Source of the DNA: an uncultured Clostridia bacterium
Lineage (GTDB): Bacteria; Bacillota; Clostridia; Oscillospirales; Acutalibacteraceae
DNA length: 38,077 nucleotides
Reading direction: 5' to 3'
Assembly (NCBI GenBank): GCA_937877675.1
Contig: CALEIS010000167.1
Location: 1-38,077, forward strand
The translations under genes and the position numbers were made by a program. Below are positions 15,687 to 24,539 of this stretch, piece by piece; position 1 is the stretch's first letter; each line of letters starts with the position of its first letter. Under the pieces are notes generated by a model. That model was not told where the DNA came from. It saw only the letters and a program-made list of their open reading frames with translations, and did no database searches.

Positions 15687-16352
15687 ATGATTTTAGATTT
15701 ATTTAGAGGTAATGGTGATTTCTTAGAACTTATCATAAAGTTCTTTTCAAGATTGTTTGTTGTTTTTTGTACAATGCCAGTACATGAGTACGCACATGCT
15801 CTTATTGCAACAAAGCTTGGTGATAATACACCAAAATATAATGGAAGATTAACATTAAACCCCATGGCTCATATTTCACCAATGGGTGCGGTTATGATTT
15901 TTCTTTGTGGTTTTGGCTATGCAAAACCCGTTAATATCAATCCTAGAAATTTCAAGAATCCAAAAGTTGGAATGGCTGTAACAGCTATTGCAGGACCAAT
16001 TTCTAATTTAATTTTAGGTTTTATTTTTATATTCCTTTCAGTAACATGTTTTTATCTTATGGGTATTGAAACATTGATGGGTTATGCAATTTATAGTTTC
16101 TTGATTTTTGCTGGAATGATTAATGTGAATTTGGCTGTTTTCAATCTTTTGCCAATTCCACCACTTGACGGCTCAAGAATTTTGCAACTCTTAATACCAT
16201 CAAAGTATTATTACAAGTTTATGATGTATGAGAGATACATTGTTATTGTTGTTTTTGTTTTAATTCTTACAGGTGTATTGTCAAGACCTATTAGTATAAT
16301 TAGTAGTGGCATAATTTCTCTGTTCATTAATATTTCAAGTTTATTGTTTTAA
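15687..16352 (+). CDS. Site-2 protease family (M50) membrane zinc protease
   Basis: An intramembrane metalloprotease of the short, PDZ-less YwhC/Rip-like group. The open frame begins at 15615 inside prmC, but ATG 15687 with GAAAGG upstream is the likely start, giving 221 residues. The zinc site is seen as MPVHEYAHAL (His33, Glu34, His37) in the first membrane segment, and NLLPIPPLDGSR supplies Asp161. About five hydrophobic helices are present, with the GFGYAKPVNINPRNF loop common to the group. Its location between prmC and scpA is frequent in Clostridia. Substrate unknown. Confidence 0.93.
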   Translation: MILDLFRGNGDFLELIIKFFSRLFVVFCTMPVHEYAHALIATKLGDNTPKYNGRLTLNPMAHISPMGAVMIFLCGFGYAKPVNINPRNFKNPKVGMAVTAIAGPISNLILGFIFIFLSVTCFYLMGIETLMGYAIYSFLIFAGMINVNLAVFNLLPIPPLDGSRILQLLIPSKYYYKFMMYERYIVIVVFVLILTGVLSRPISIISSGIISLFINISSLLF

Positions 16353-16369
16353 TTTTTAAGGATAATGAT

Positions 16370-17107
16370 ATGGAAAAAATATCGTATAAGATAGATGTTT
16401 TTGAAGGTCCAATGGACTTACTTTTACATCTTATTTCTAAACACAAATTGAATATATATGATATTCCAATTGTTACTCTGGTAGAACAATATATTGAATA
16501 TGTTCGTCAGATGCAGGAAGAGGATATGTATGTTGCATCTGAATTTCTTGAAATGGCAGCAAGATTGGTATATCTTAAATCAGTTTCATTACTTCCTGTA
16601 TATACTGAGGCTGAAGAGTTGAAGCAAGAGTTGCAGGGAGAACTTATTGAATATCGTGATATGAAAATGATGGCAGAAAAACTTGCTGAAAACACAGAAG
16701 GTTTTTCTACATTTATAAGAAATACTGAAAAAATTGAAATTGACCAGACATATAAACGACTTCATGAAACAGAGGAACTTTATAGTGCTTATATTTCAGC
16801 AACAGGAAAAAAATTTCATCTTTTACCGCCACCTATAGAGGCTTTTAAAGAAATTGTTGTTAAAAAAGTTGTTTCTGTTAGTTCTAAAATTTCAAGTATA
16901 TTTAAAAAACTTTCTGGTAAAGGAAAGAAAACACGTTGGAAGACATTGTTTGATGATGCACAGTCACGTTCGGATATTGTTGCAACATTTTTAGCCGTTC
17001 TTGAGCTTACTAAATCAAAAAAAGTTCAGGTTACTGGTGAGGGAGAAAATGTTGAAGTTGAACTTGTTGATTCGAATTTTGCAGATGTCTCTGAGGAGTG
17101 GAATTAA
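16370..17107 (+). CDS. scpA: Segregation and condensation protein A
   Basis: Kleisin subunit of the SMC-ScpAB condensin that compacts and segregates the chromosome. The 245 residues open with the family signature YKIDVFEGPMDLLLHLISKH, which binds ScpB and the SMC neck, continue with DIPIVTLVEQYIEY and EFLEMAARLVYLKS, and end with a winged-helix C-terminal domain (TFLAVLELTKSKKVQV) that contacts the SMC head. The stop overlaps the ScpB start as TAATG, so the two are translationally coupled. Confidence 0.96.
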   Translation: MEKISYKIDVFEGPMDLLLHLISKHKLNIYDIPIVTLVEQYIEYVRQMQEEDMYVASEFLEMAARLVYLKSVSLLPVYTEAEELKQELQGELIEYRDMKMMAEKLAENTEGFSTFIRNTEKIEIDQTYKRLHETEELYSAYISATGKKFHLLPPPIEAFKEIVVKKVVSVSSKISSIFKKLSGKGKKTRWKTLFDDAQSRSDIVATFLAVLELTKSKKVQVTGEGENVEVELVDSNFADVSEEWN

Positions 17108-17652
17108 TGAAAGCAAGTAAGTTACAAGCAGCAATAGAAGCAATACTTTTTGCATCGGGTGAACCAATTGAACTTGAGAGAATTGCAGAAGCTCTTGAAA
17201 TTGAACCTGAAGTTTGCGAACAAATTATTTTAAACTTGTCAGCAAAGCTTGATGAAAGTAATAGTGGAATTTGTGTTTTAAAACTTGATAATATGTATCA
17301 ATTATCTTCAAGAACGGAATTTGCAGAGGTTATACGTGATGTTTTGGACCTTCGAAAAAACACACCTTTATCATCTGCAGCTTTTGAAGTGTTGGCGGTT
17401 ATTGCATATAATCAGCCTGTTACAAAATCTTTTATTGAACAAATAAGAGGTGTTGATTGTAGCGGTGTTCTTTCTACATTGTGTCAGAAAAAATTGATTG
17501 AAGAAAAAGGAAGACTGGATTTACCAGGAAGACCATTAGTTTATGGTACAACACCAGATTTCCTTAGATGTTTCTCAATTTCATCTCTTGATGAGTTGCC
17601 TCAGTTGCCTCAAAAAGAGAACGACGTAGAAGAAAATAATGATGAAAATTAG
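17107..17652 (+). CDS. scpB: Segregation and condensation protein B
   Basis: Dimeric winged-helix partner of ScpA. The frame extends to a GTG at 17098, but ATG 17107 has GAGGAGTGG six bases upstream and joins the scpA stop (TAATG), so it is preferred and gives 181 residues. Diagnostic segments are LQAAIEAILFASGEP near the start, YNQPVTKSFIEQIRGVDCSGVL in two winged helices, LIEEKGRLDLPGRPLVYGTT, and FLRCFSISSLDELP before an acidic tail. Confidence 0.96.
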   Translation: MKASKLQAAIEAILFASGEPIELERIAEALEIEPEVCEQIILNLSAKLDESNSGICVLKLDNMYQLSSRTEFAEVIRDVLDLRKNTPLSSAAFEVLAVIAYNQPVTKSFIEQIRGVDCSGVLSTLCQKKLIEEKGRLDLPGRPLVYGTTPDFLRCFSISSLDELPQLPQKENDVEENNDEN

Positions 17653-17685
17653 AGTTTGTACAAATATATTTAGGGAGGTGTTCTT

Positions 17686-18399
17686 TTGACTGGATTAATC
17701 ATTTTTCTCAGTATTGTTTTATTCTTTGTTATTTTATTAAGCATACGAATTACAATAAGCGGTGAATTCTTTGATGAATTTAAATTGAGTGTTTCATGGT
17801 TGTTTATTAAAATCCCTATTTTACCTAAGAAAAAGAAAGATGCAGTAAAAAAGGAAAAAAAGCCTAAAAAAGAAAAAGCACCTAAGGAAGAAAAAGTTGA
17901 AAAAGAACCTGAACTTGAGTCAGAGGAGCAACCAAAAGAAAAAGAAAACATCTTTGTTCGTTTTTACAACAACCAAGGCTATGAAGGCGTTTTACAGTTA
18001 ATAAATAATGTTGTTGCCTCTCTTGGCAAAATGTTTAATTCATTTAGAAAGCACATTGTTATCCGTGAGTTATTCTTATTTTTAACAGTAACGGGTGGGT
18101 GTGACGCAGCTGAAACAGCTATAAAATACGGAGAAACTTGTCAAAAAGTTTTTCCAGCAATGTCTTTCATCTGCACAAAGCTCCCTGTAAAAAAATATGA
18201 CGTTGAAATTGAACCTGACTTTTTAGGTACTAAAAATAGTGCACAATTTGCATTTTCAGTACATATTAGACCAATATTTTTTATAAATGCAGTTTTTGTG
18301 CTTGTATTTAGACTTATTTTTAAAGTAGCATTAAAATTCCTTATGGGAATTAAGAAAAAATCAAATAAAGAAAATTTAAATAAAGGTGGTACAGAATAA
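17686..18399 (+). CDS. DUF2953 membrane protein, TTG start
   Basis: A 237-residue protein of the DUF2953 family found beside gerW/ytfJ in spore-forming Firmicutes. It has one N-terminal membrane segment (LIIFLSIVLFFVILLSIRI), then a highly charged Lys/Glu-rich stretch at about residues 45-88. The conserved DUF2953 core follows, with LTVTGGCDAAETAIKYGE and YDVEIEPDFLG, and then a hydrophobic C-terminal segment. TTG 17686 is supported by GGGAGGTG nine bases upstream. It overlaps the next gene by one base. A role in spore formation is inferred from context only. Confidence 0.85.
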   Translation: MTGLIIFLSIVLFFVILLSIRITISGEFFDEFKLSVSWLFIKIPILPKKKKDAVKKEKKPKKEKAPKEEKVEKEPELESEEQPKEKENIFVRFYNNQGYEGVLQLINNVVASLGKMFNSFRKHIVIRELFLFLTVTGGCDAAETAIKYGETCQKVFPAMSFICTKLPVKKYDVEIEPDFLGTKNSAQFAFSVHIRPIFFINAVFVLVFRLIFKVALKFLMGIKKKSNKENLNKGGTE

Positions 18400-18848
18400 T
18401 GAAAGAAAAATCATCTGCAGCAGGAATCCTTGAATCAACAATTGAAAAAGTTAAGGATTTAGTTAATGTTAGCACAATTATTGGCGAACCAATGAAGGTT
18501 GAAGGTGGCGTAACAATTATTCCAGTTTCAAAGGTTACATATGGTTTTGCATCAGGTGGTTCAGATTTCCCATCAAAATCTAATCAGGATATCTTCGGTG
18601 GTGGCGGTGGAGCTGGTGTAACAATCGTTCCAGTAGCATTTTTAATCATCGATGCATATGGTAATGTTGATATCAAGCACATTACTGCATTTGACAACGT
18701 TGCTGAAAGAGCAGTTAGCCTTGTTCCTGAAATGTTTGATAAGGTAACAAATGTTGTTAATAAGGTAAAAATGGATAAAGCATTTAAGACAGCAGAAAAT
18801 AGCGTAAACGACGAAGTTGTTCCTGTTTCAGCAGACGAAAATGCATAA
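18399..18848 (+). CDS. gerW: Spore protein GerW/YtfJ family
   Basis: A 149-residue GerW (YtfJ) protein; in Bacillus it is made in the forespore and is needed for normal germination. The family core is clear: VSTIIGEPMKVEGGVTIIPVSKV, a glycine-rich GGGGGAGVTIVPVAFLII, then an amphipathic tail. It is the last gene of the 10.3-18.8 kb run. This and SpoVM are the direct signs that the organism belongs to a spore-forming lineage. Confidence 0.94.
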   Translation: MKEKSSAAGILESTIEKVKDLVNVSTIIGEPMKVEGGVTIIPVSKVTYGFASGGSDFPSKSNQDIFGGGGGAGVTIVPVAFLIIDAYGNVDIKHITAFDNVAERAVSLVPEMFDKVTNVVNKVKMDKAFKTAENSVNDEVVPVSADENA

Positions 18849-18873
18849 TTTAAAATTTGTTTAATTTAGTCAG

Positions 18874-18899
18874 CGTTGAGAAGTGTAAACTTCTCGACG
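18874..18899. terminator. Strong hairpin with GUAA tetraloop between gerW and rluB
   Basis: CGTTGAGAAGT (18874-18884) pairs with ACTTCTCGACG (18889-18899) with one G-U pair. The loop is GTAA, a GNRA-type tetraloop. Only a broken T-rich stretch follows (GTGATTTTGTGTTT), so it may be a weak terminator, an RNA-stability element or part of the rluB leader. It is the only structured element in the 88-base gap. Confidence 0.55.
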
Positions 18900-18936
18900 G
18901 TGATTTTGTGTTTAAATTTATATTATAGGTGAAACT

Positions 18937-19683
18937 ATGGCAGATAATTCAATCAGACTTCAAAAGTATTTGTCTGAATGCGGTGTAGCATCAAGACGTA
19001 AAGCTGAAGAGTTGATTGCAGCAGGTAAGGTAAAGGTTAATGGAAGGCCAGCATCAATCGGTGATAAAATTAACCCTAAAAATGATACCGTTGTTGTTGC
19101 AGGTAAAAAAATAAAGAAAAGCAAGAAAAACACATACATTATGCTTCATAAACCTCGTGGATTTATTACAACATTGAGTGACGAAATGGGCAGAAAATGT
19201 GTGGCTCAACTTGTTGAAGATGTGGGCACTCGTGTTTATCCGGTTGGTCGTCTTGACCGTGATTCTGAAGGTTTGTTGTTGCTTACAGATGATGGTGAGT
19301 TTGCAAATGCAATGACTCATCCTACAAAGCATGTCCCTAAAACATATCGTGTTACAATAAGACCTTCTATTACTGAAGAGCAAATTACAGCTTTGACAAC
19401 AGGTATTGAAATTGATGGAAGAATGACTATGCCGTCAGAAGTACGTGTTCTTGAGAAAAAAGAGGGCAGAGTTGTTTTAGAAATTATCATTTATGAAGGA
19501 CGTAACAGACAGATTCGTAAAATGTGTGAGGCTTTAGGACTTGAGGTTGCAAGATTAAAAAGAACTCAGATAGGCTCTGTTAAGCTTGGTATGTTAAAGC
19601 AGGGTGACTGGAGAAACCTCACTGAAGAAGAAGTTCATAAGCTCACAGTTGCGGCTTCTCAGGACAGAAAGAGTTTGAAATAA
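18937..19683 (+). CDS. rluB: rRNA pseudouridine synthase, RluB/RsuA family
   Basis: Isomerises a specific uridine of ribosomal RNA to pseudouridine. The 248 residues begin with an S4 RNA-binding domain (RLQKYLSECGVASRRKAEELI). The catalytic domain carries YPVGRLDRDSEGLLLLTDDGEF with the active-site aspartate, then VLEIIIYEGRNRQIRKMCEA. RluB (23S) is favoured over RsuA (16S) because it follows scpAB-type genes, as in Bacillus, but motifs alone do not separate them. RBS AGGTGAA precedes ATG 18937. Confidence 0.93.
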   Translation: MADNSIRLQKYLSECGVASRRKAEELIAAGKVKVNGRPASIGDKINPKNDTVVVAGKKIKKSKKNTYIMLHKPRGFITTLSDEMGRKCVAQLVEDVGTRVYPVGRLDRDSEGLLLLTDDGEFANAMTHPTKHVPKTYRVTIRPSITEEQITALTTGIEIDGRMTMPSEVRVLEKKEGRVVLEIIIYEGRNRQIRKMCEALGLEVARLKRTQIGSVKLGMLKQGDWRNLTEEEVHKLTVAASQDRKSLK

Positions 19684-20054
19684 TGATTATTTATAAACCG
19701 ATTAGTGATAAAGATGTGTTAAGACAGCATTTTCAAGATTTCGATTTTAATCAGGAAATATATGGTGGTTATATTGGAGTTGACGAAGATGGTAATAACG
19801 TTGGGGAATGTCTGTTTTCAATTGACGGATTCAAATGTCATATTCATATAATTGACTGTGATTTATCTGATAAATTACTTGTAGAAGGTTTCTTACGTGC
19901 TAGTTTAAATTATTGTGCAAACAGAAATGCGTATATGGCATATTGTTCAATTACTGATATTTCAGATGTTTTAGCATATCTTGGTTTCGAATGTATTAAT
20001 GGCATTTATGGTGGCGATATTCCAACATTACTTAAAGGAAGCTGCTGTAAATAA
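19683..20054 (+). CDS. Small hypothetical protein, possibly GNAT-like
   Basis: A 123-residue protein whose ATG joins the rluB stop (TAATG), so it is probably coupled. The layout looks like a short GNAT acetyltransferase fold: an N-terminal YKPISDKDVLRQHF, strands GGYIGVDEDGNNVGECLFSI and CHIHIIDCD, a helix, then DVLAYLGFECINGIYGGDIP. The clear acetyl-CoA loop of active GNATs is not obvious. It ends in GSCCK, a cysteine pair that could bind metal. I cannot assign a function. Codon use matches the neighbours, so it is a real gene. Confidence 0.7.
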   Translation: MIIYKPISDKDVLRQHFQDFDFNQEIYGGYIGVDEDGNNVGECLFSIDGFKCHIHIIDCDLSDKLLVEGFLRASLNYCANRNAYMAYCSITDISDVLAYLGFECINGIYGGDIPTLLKGSCCK

Positions 20055-20073
20055 ATCAGTTGGAGAGTATATT

Positions 20074-20958
20074 ATGATTAGAAGTATGACAGGTTATGGA
20101 CGAGCACAGTCTGTAATTGATACTATGAGTGTAACTGTTGAAATAAAAAGTGTTAACCACAGATACTTTGAATTCAACTCACGTGTACCAAGAAATTATG
20201 GATTTCTTGAGGAAAAATTAAAGAGTTATGTTGGCTCAAGAGTTAATCGAGGTAAAGTTGAGTGCTATGTTTCTATCGAGAATTTAGAGGATGACGAGGT
20301 TGAAATTCTTGTTAATCATTCTCTTGCAAAATCATATCTCAATGCACTTAATGAACTTGCAGATAGAAATGAATTGAATTTAAGAGATGATTTAGCAATG
20401 TCCTCTCTTGCTCGTTATAATGACATTTTTGTTGTTCATAAAAATGAAGCTGATGAGGAGAAAATTTGGAATGCAGTTAAAGAAGTAACTTCTTTGGCAG
20501 TTGATAAGTTCATTCTTATGAGAGAAACTGAGGGTGAAAAGCTCAAGAATGATGTTCTTTCTCGTGCAGATTTGATACTCAATAAAGTGTCAATAATTGA
20601 AGAGCGTTCACCAGAAACAGTTAAGGAGTATAATGAAAAACTTCTTTCAAGAATAAAAGAATTCCTTTCTGATGTTCAGGTTGATGAACAAAGATTGCTT
20701 ACAGAGTGTGCTATTTTTGCAGACAAAATTGCTGTGGCTGAGGAAACAGTAAGACTTCGTAGTCATATTGACCAGTTGCGTCAGTTTTTGGATAGTAGTG
20801 AAGCAGTTGGTAGAAAAACAGATTTCCTTGTACAGGAAATGAATCGTGAGGCAAATACAATCGGCTCAAAAGCTCAAGATGTTACAATAGCAAGAAATGT
20901 TATTGACATTAAAGCAGAAATTGAAAAAATTCGTGAGCAAATTCAAAACATTGAATGA
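20074..20958 (+). CDS. yicC: YicC/YloC family protein (probable endoribonuclease)
   Basis: A frame continues upstream into the previous gene, but ATG 20074 with TTGGAGAG begins the family's invariant IRSMTGYGRA. The 294-residue product then shows VEIKSVNHRYFEFNSRVPR, RGKVECYVSIEN and the C-terminal DUF1732 block RKTDFLVQEMNREANTIGSKAQD. Members in E. coli and Bacillus act in RNA turnover as endoribonucleases. The gene sits directly upstream of remA and gmk, the common Firmicute arrangement. Confidence 0.95.
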   Translation: MIRSMTGYGRAQSVIDTMSVTVEIKSVNHRYFEFNSRVPRNYGFLEEKLKSYVGSRVNRGKVECYVSIENLEDDEVEILVNHSLAKSYLNALNELADRNELNLRDDLAMSSLARYNDIFVVHKNEADEEKIWNAVKEVTSLAVDKFILMRETEGEKLKNDVLSRADLILNKVSIIEERSPETVKEYNEKLLSRIKEFLSDVQVDEQRLLTECAIFADKIAVAEETVRLRSHIDQLRQFLDSSEAVGRKTDFLVQEMNREANTIGSKAQDVTIARNVIDIKAEIEKIREQIQNIE

Positions 20959-20967
20959 GGTATTTTA

Positions 20968-21234
20968 ATGAAGTTAATCAATATTGGATTCGGTAATGCT
21001 GTAAATGCAGATAGAGTTATTGCTATTGTTTCTACGGATTCAGCACCTGTAAAAAGAATTGTTGCAGAAGCAAAAGAGAGACATATGCTCATTGATGCAA
21101 CACAAGGCAGAAAAACTCAGGCTGTGATTATTATGGATAGTGACCATGTTGTATCTACATACTTAAAAGCCGAAACAATCTTGAACAGAACGGAAAATAT
21201 TGATGGAACAGGGGTTTCGGGATATGGTGAATAA
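20968..21234 (+). CDS. remA: RemA family DNA-binding regulator (DUF370)
   Basis: An 88-residue protein with the family's characteristic opening KLINIGFGNAVNADRVIAIVS, then SAPVKRIVAEAKERHMLIDATQGRKTQAVIIMDS. In Bacillus, RemA oligomerises on DNA and turns on biofilm matrix and osmoprotection genes; other clostridial members are little studied. It starts 9 bases after yicC with a GAGG site and overlaps the gmk start. Confidence 0.95.
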   Translation: MKLINIGFGNAVNADRVIAIVSTDSAPVKRIVAEAKERHMLIDATQGRKTQAVIIMDSDHVVSTYLKAETILNRTENIDGTGVSGYGE

Positions 21235-21838
21235 AAACGGAATGCTTATTGTCTTTTCCGGTCCATCCGGAGTGGGTAAGGATACTGTGTTAGATGTTGT
21301 ATTGAATAAAGATACAAGTTTACAAAAATCAATATCATTAACAACGAGAGATAAGCGTGAAAACGAAGTTGATGGAAGAGATTATTATTTTGTAACAAAA
21401 CATGACTTTGAAGAACTTATCGAAAAAGGTGAGGTTTTAGAGTTTGCTCAATACGGCTCTAATTTATATGGAACGCCTAAAGCTCCTGTTGATAAATGGC
21501 TCAGTGAAGGTAAAGTGGTAATTTTAAAAATTGAAGTTCAAGGAACTGCAAAAATCAAGGAATTATATCCAGATGCTGTTGCTATTTTCTTGTTACCACC
21601 TTCAATGGCAGAGTTGGAAAATCGTCTTCGTTCAAGAGGAACTGAGGATGAAAGCAGTGTTCAAAAAAGGTTAAATATAGCACATGAGGAAATGAAACGA
21701 AGTGTTGATTATGACTTTTTTGTAATAAATGATGATTTGGAAAGTGCAGCAAATGATGTTTTAACCATTGTTAAAGCACTTGATTTCTCATCAAAACGAA
21801 TGAATAAATTTATTAGTGAGGTAATTGATAATGTTTAA
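21224..21838 (+). CDS. gmk: Guanylate kinase
   Basis: Phosphorylates GMP to GDP. The P-loop LIVFSGPSGVGKDTV lies at the N-terminus, followed by SLTTRDKRENEVDGRDYYF and LEFAQYGSNLYGTPKAPV (GMP binding), and LRSRGTEDESSVQKRL (lid). The frame extends upstream to 21200, but ATG 21224 gives the usual short lead before the P-loop and a normal 204 residues; GTG 21227 is possible. It overlaps remA by 11 bases and rpoZ by 8 bases. Confidence 0.96.
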   Translation: MVNKNGMLIVFSGPSGVGKDTVLDVVLNKDTSLQKSISLTTRDKRENEVDGRDYYFVTKHDFEELIEKGEVLEFAQYGSNLYGTPKAPVDKWLSEGKVVILKIEVQGTAKIKELYPDAVAIFLLPPSMAELENRLRSRGTEDESSVQKRLNIAHEEMKRSVDYDFFVINDDLESAANDVLTIVKALDFSSKRMNKFISEVIDNV

Positions 21839-22031
21839 TCCAGATTTAAGAAAAGTACTTGCAAACAATACTAGCCGTTATTCACTTGTTACAGCAATTG
21901 CTAAAAGAGCACGTGAAATTTCTTCTGATGCACAGGAAAATGGTGAAATTCTCAATGAAAAACCTGTAAGTATTGCTCTTGACGAAATCATTAACGGCAA
22001 ATACGAATTAGCTGAAACAGAAGTAGAATAA
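21831..22031 (+). CDS. rpoZ: RNA polymerase omega subunit
   Basis: A 66-residue omega subunit, which helps assemble RNA polymerase. MFNPDLRKVLANNTSRYSLV and IAKRAREI are typical, followed by PVSIALDEIINGKYEL. A TTG at 21825 is in frame, but ATG 21831 is better placed after GAGG. In many Firmicutes coaBC (dfp) follows rpoZ; here priA follows instead after 45 bases. Confidence 0.94.
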   Translation: MFNPDLRKVLANNTSRYSLVTAIAKRAREISSDAQENGEILNEKPVSIALDEIINGKYELAETEVE

Positions 22032-22076
22032 TTACTATATTTTACAATTTAATATAATACATGAGGGGGGCAGAGT

Positions 22077-24527
22077 ATGGAAATTTTGACTGTTGCAAAA
22101 GTTGCTGTTGAAAATACAGCGTATTCTTTTGATATGTTATTCGAGTATTCTGTTCCTAATTATTTATGTCCAGATGTTTTACCGGGTAAAAGAGTTCTTG
22201 TACCATTTGGTAAGTCTAGTCAAAAGCGTGTAGGTATTGTTTTTGGTGTAGAAAGTGGTGTGACAACGGATAAAAAACTTAAAAAGATAGATTCCGTTAT
22301 CGATGATGAGCCTATTTTTACTCGTGAGATGTTAAAGACATCAAATTTTATACATGATAGATGCTTCTGTACATATTATGATGCTAGTAAGTTGTTTTTA
22401 CCACATGGTCTTTTAATGTCGGTAAATGTACTTTATGCATTAAATCCAGAATTTGACGGAGAAATTTCAGATAACACCGAAAAAGAAATAGTTGAATTCC
22501 TGAAAAATAAAAGAAATTTTGTAAAATGTGATTTAATCATTTCATCATGCAATTTGAAAAAGAATGGAACAATTCTTGATAAGATGGTTGACAAAGGTAT
22601 TCTTTTAAAAAATGTTGATGCACAACGTAAGATGAATGATGCAACAATCAAAATGGTAGAGCTTATTGTTTCTCCAGATAGTGCAGATGTTGAAAATTTA
22701 ACAAAGAAACAAAAAGAGGTTGTCAATATTCTTTCTGATGTTGGAGTTGTTTCAGTAAAAGAACTCTGCTATTTCACAGGCTATTCCGTTGCGGTCATAT
22801 CTGCACTCGAGAGTAAAAATATAATTAAAACTTATGATGATGAGATTTTCCGTAAACCGTACGATTATGATGAAGAAGGCAATATTACAGATATAAGTCT
22901 TTCAGATGAACAGAAAAAAGCATATAACGGACTTGTTGAATTGTTGAATGAAGATAAACCAAATTGTGCATTGCTTTTCGGAATTACTGGCAGTGGTAAA
23001 ACACAGGTTTATCTTAAACTTATTGATGAAGCACTGAATGGTGATAAGGGAATTATTGTAATGATTCCAGAAATATCATTAACACCACAAATGTTAACAT
23101 TGTTTTATAAACGATACGGTGATAAGGTAGCTGTTTTTCATAGTGCACTTTCACTTGGTCAGCGCCTTGACGAATGGAAAAGAGTTAAAAATGGAGAAGC
23201 AAAAATTGCTATTGGTACTCGCTCTGCTATTTTTGCTCCATTTAAAGAAATTGGTCTTGTTATCATTGATGAGGAACAAGAGCATACTTATAAATCAGAA
23301 ATGTCGCCCAGATATAATGCAAAGGAAGTTGCATTGTATCGTGTAGGTTGTCATAATGGTCTTCTTGTATTATCATCAGCAACACCATCTATAGATACAT
23401 ACACGAAGGCTAAAAACGGTACATATTCGTTGTTTACTCTTAAGAATAGATATGGTAATTCTGTGTTACCTGATGTTAACACAATTGATACAACATATCA
23501 AAGCGACATGATTCTTGAAAGTATAAGTAAGGAATTAGCTCAGGAATTGAAGGCAAATTTTGCAAATAAAAAACAATCCATTCTCTTGTTGAATAGACGT
23601 GGATACAATACATTTGCAAAATGCTCGGAATGTGGCACTGTTGCTTCTTGCCCAAATTGCAGTATATCTTTAACTTACCATATAAAAAATGGCAAATTAA
23701 TGTGTCATTATTGTGGATATTCGATTCCTTTTTCAAATAAATGCAGTAACTGCAATAATGAAACTGTAAGATTTAGTGGGACTGGTACCCAAAAATTGGA
23801 AGAAGAACTTAAAATGATTGTACCAGATGCAAAAATTCTTCGTATGGATACAGATACAACATCCTCAAGATATTCTTTTGAAAAAAACTTTAATAGTTTT
23901 GGAACAGGGGAATATGATATTTTGATTGGTACACAAATGGTTGCAAAGGGATTGAATTTCCCTAATGTAACATTGGTTGGTGTTTTAAATATTGACCAAA
24001 TGCTGTTTAATGATGATTACAAGAGTGGTGAAAGAGCTTTTGACTTGATTACTCAGGTCGTGGGGCGTAGTGGTAGAGGAAGTCATCCTGGCAAAGCTTA
24101 TATTCAAACATCATTCCCAGATAGTGAAATTATAAATATGGCAAAAGAACAGGATTACGAGTCTTTTTTTGATGTTGAACTCCCAATGCGAAAGGCTATG
24201 GTTTATCCACCATTTTGTGACCTGTGTGTAGTAGGGTTTTCTTCTGAAAATGAGTCTTCAACAAAGAGGGCTGCAGTTGATTTCCTTAATCAACTAAAAG
24301 CTTTACATTCCCAAAATTATAAAAATACAAATATAATTGTTTTAGGTCCTGTAACACCTAGAGTTTCAAAACTAGGTGGTAAATATCGAGATAGAATAAT
24401 CATTAAGTGTAAAAATACTTCAGATTTCAGAACAATGATAAGTGACCTTTTAAAACAATTTGAGAAAGATAAAAAACACAATGATGTTAGCATTTATGCT
24501 GACATAAATCCGGAAAACATATTATAA
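22077..24527 (+). CDS. priA: Primosomal protein N' (replication restart helicase PriA)
   Basis: An 816-residue superfamily 2 DNA helicase that reloads the replicative helicase at stalled forks. The N-terminal DNA-binding domain (AYSFDMLFEYSVP, GKRVLVPFG) comes first. Walker A GITGSGKTQVY (Lys308) and the DEEQEHTYKSE box follow. The zinc-binding insert has eight cysteines in pairs (CSECGTVASCPNC, CHYCGY, CSNC). Helicase motifs near the C-terminus are GTQMVAKGLNFPNV and QVVGRSGRG. It has a very strong site (GAGGGGGG). A TATAAT at 22053-22058 lies just upstream but without a clear -35. Confidence 0.97.
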   Translation: MEILTVAKVAVENTAYSFDMLFEYSVPNYLCPDVLPGKRVLVPFGKSSQKRVGIVFGVESGVTTDKKLKKIDSVIDDEPIFTREMLKTSNFIHDRCFCTYYDASKLFLPHGLLMSVNVLYALNPEFDGEISDNTEKEIVEFLKNKRNFVKCDLIISSCNLKKNGTILDKMVDKGILLKNVDAQRKMNDATIKMVELIVSPDSADVENLTKKQKEVVNILSDVGVVSVKELCYFTGYSVAVISALESKNIIKTYDDEIFRKPYDYDEEGNITDISLSDEQKKAYNGLVELLNEDKPNCALLFGITGSGKTQVYLKLIDEALNGDKGIIVMIPEISLTPQMLTLFYKRYGDKVAVFHSALSLGQRLDEWKRVKNGEAKIAIGTRSAIFAPFKEIGLVIIDEEQEHTYKSEMSPRYNAKEVALYRVGCHNGLLVLSSATPSIDTYTKAKNGTYSLFTLKNRYGNSVLPDVNTIDTTYQSDMILESISKELAQELKANFANKKQSILLLNRRGYNTFAKCSECGTVASCPNCSISLTYHIKNGKLMCHYCGYSIPFSNKCSNCNNETVRFSGTGTQKLEEELKMIVPDAKILRMDTDTTSSRYSFEKNFNSFGTGEYDILIGTQMVAKGLNFPNVTLVGVLNIDQMLFNDDYKSGERAFDLITQVVGRSGRGSHPGKAYIQTSFPDSEIINMAKEQDYESFFDVELPMRKAMVYPPFCDLCVVGFSSENESSTKRAAVDFLNQLKALHSQNYKNTNIIVLGPVTPRVSKLGGKYRDRIIIKCKNTSDFRTMISDLLKQFEKDKKHNDVSIYADINPENIL

Positions 24528-24539
24528 GGAGAATTCAAA

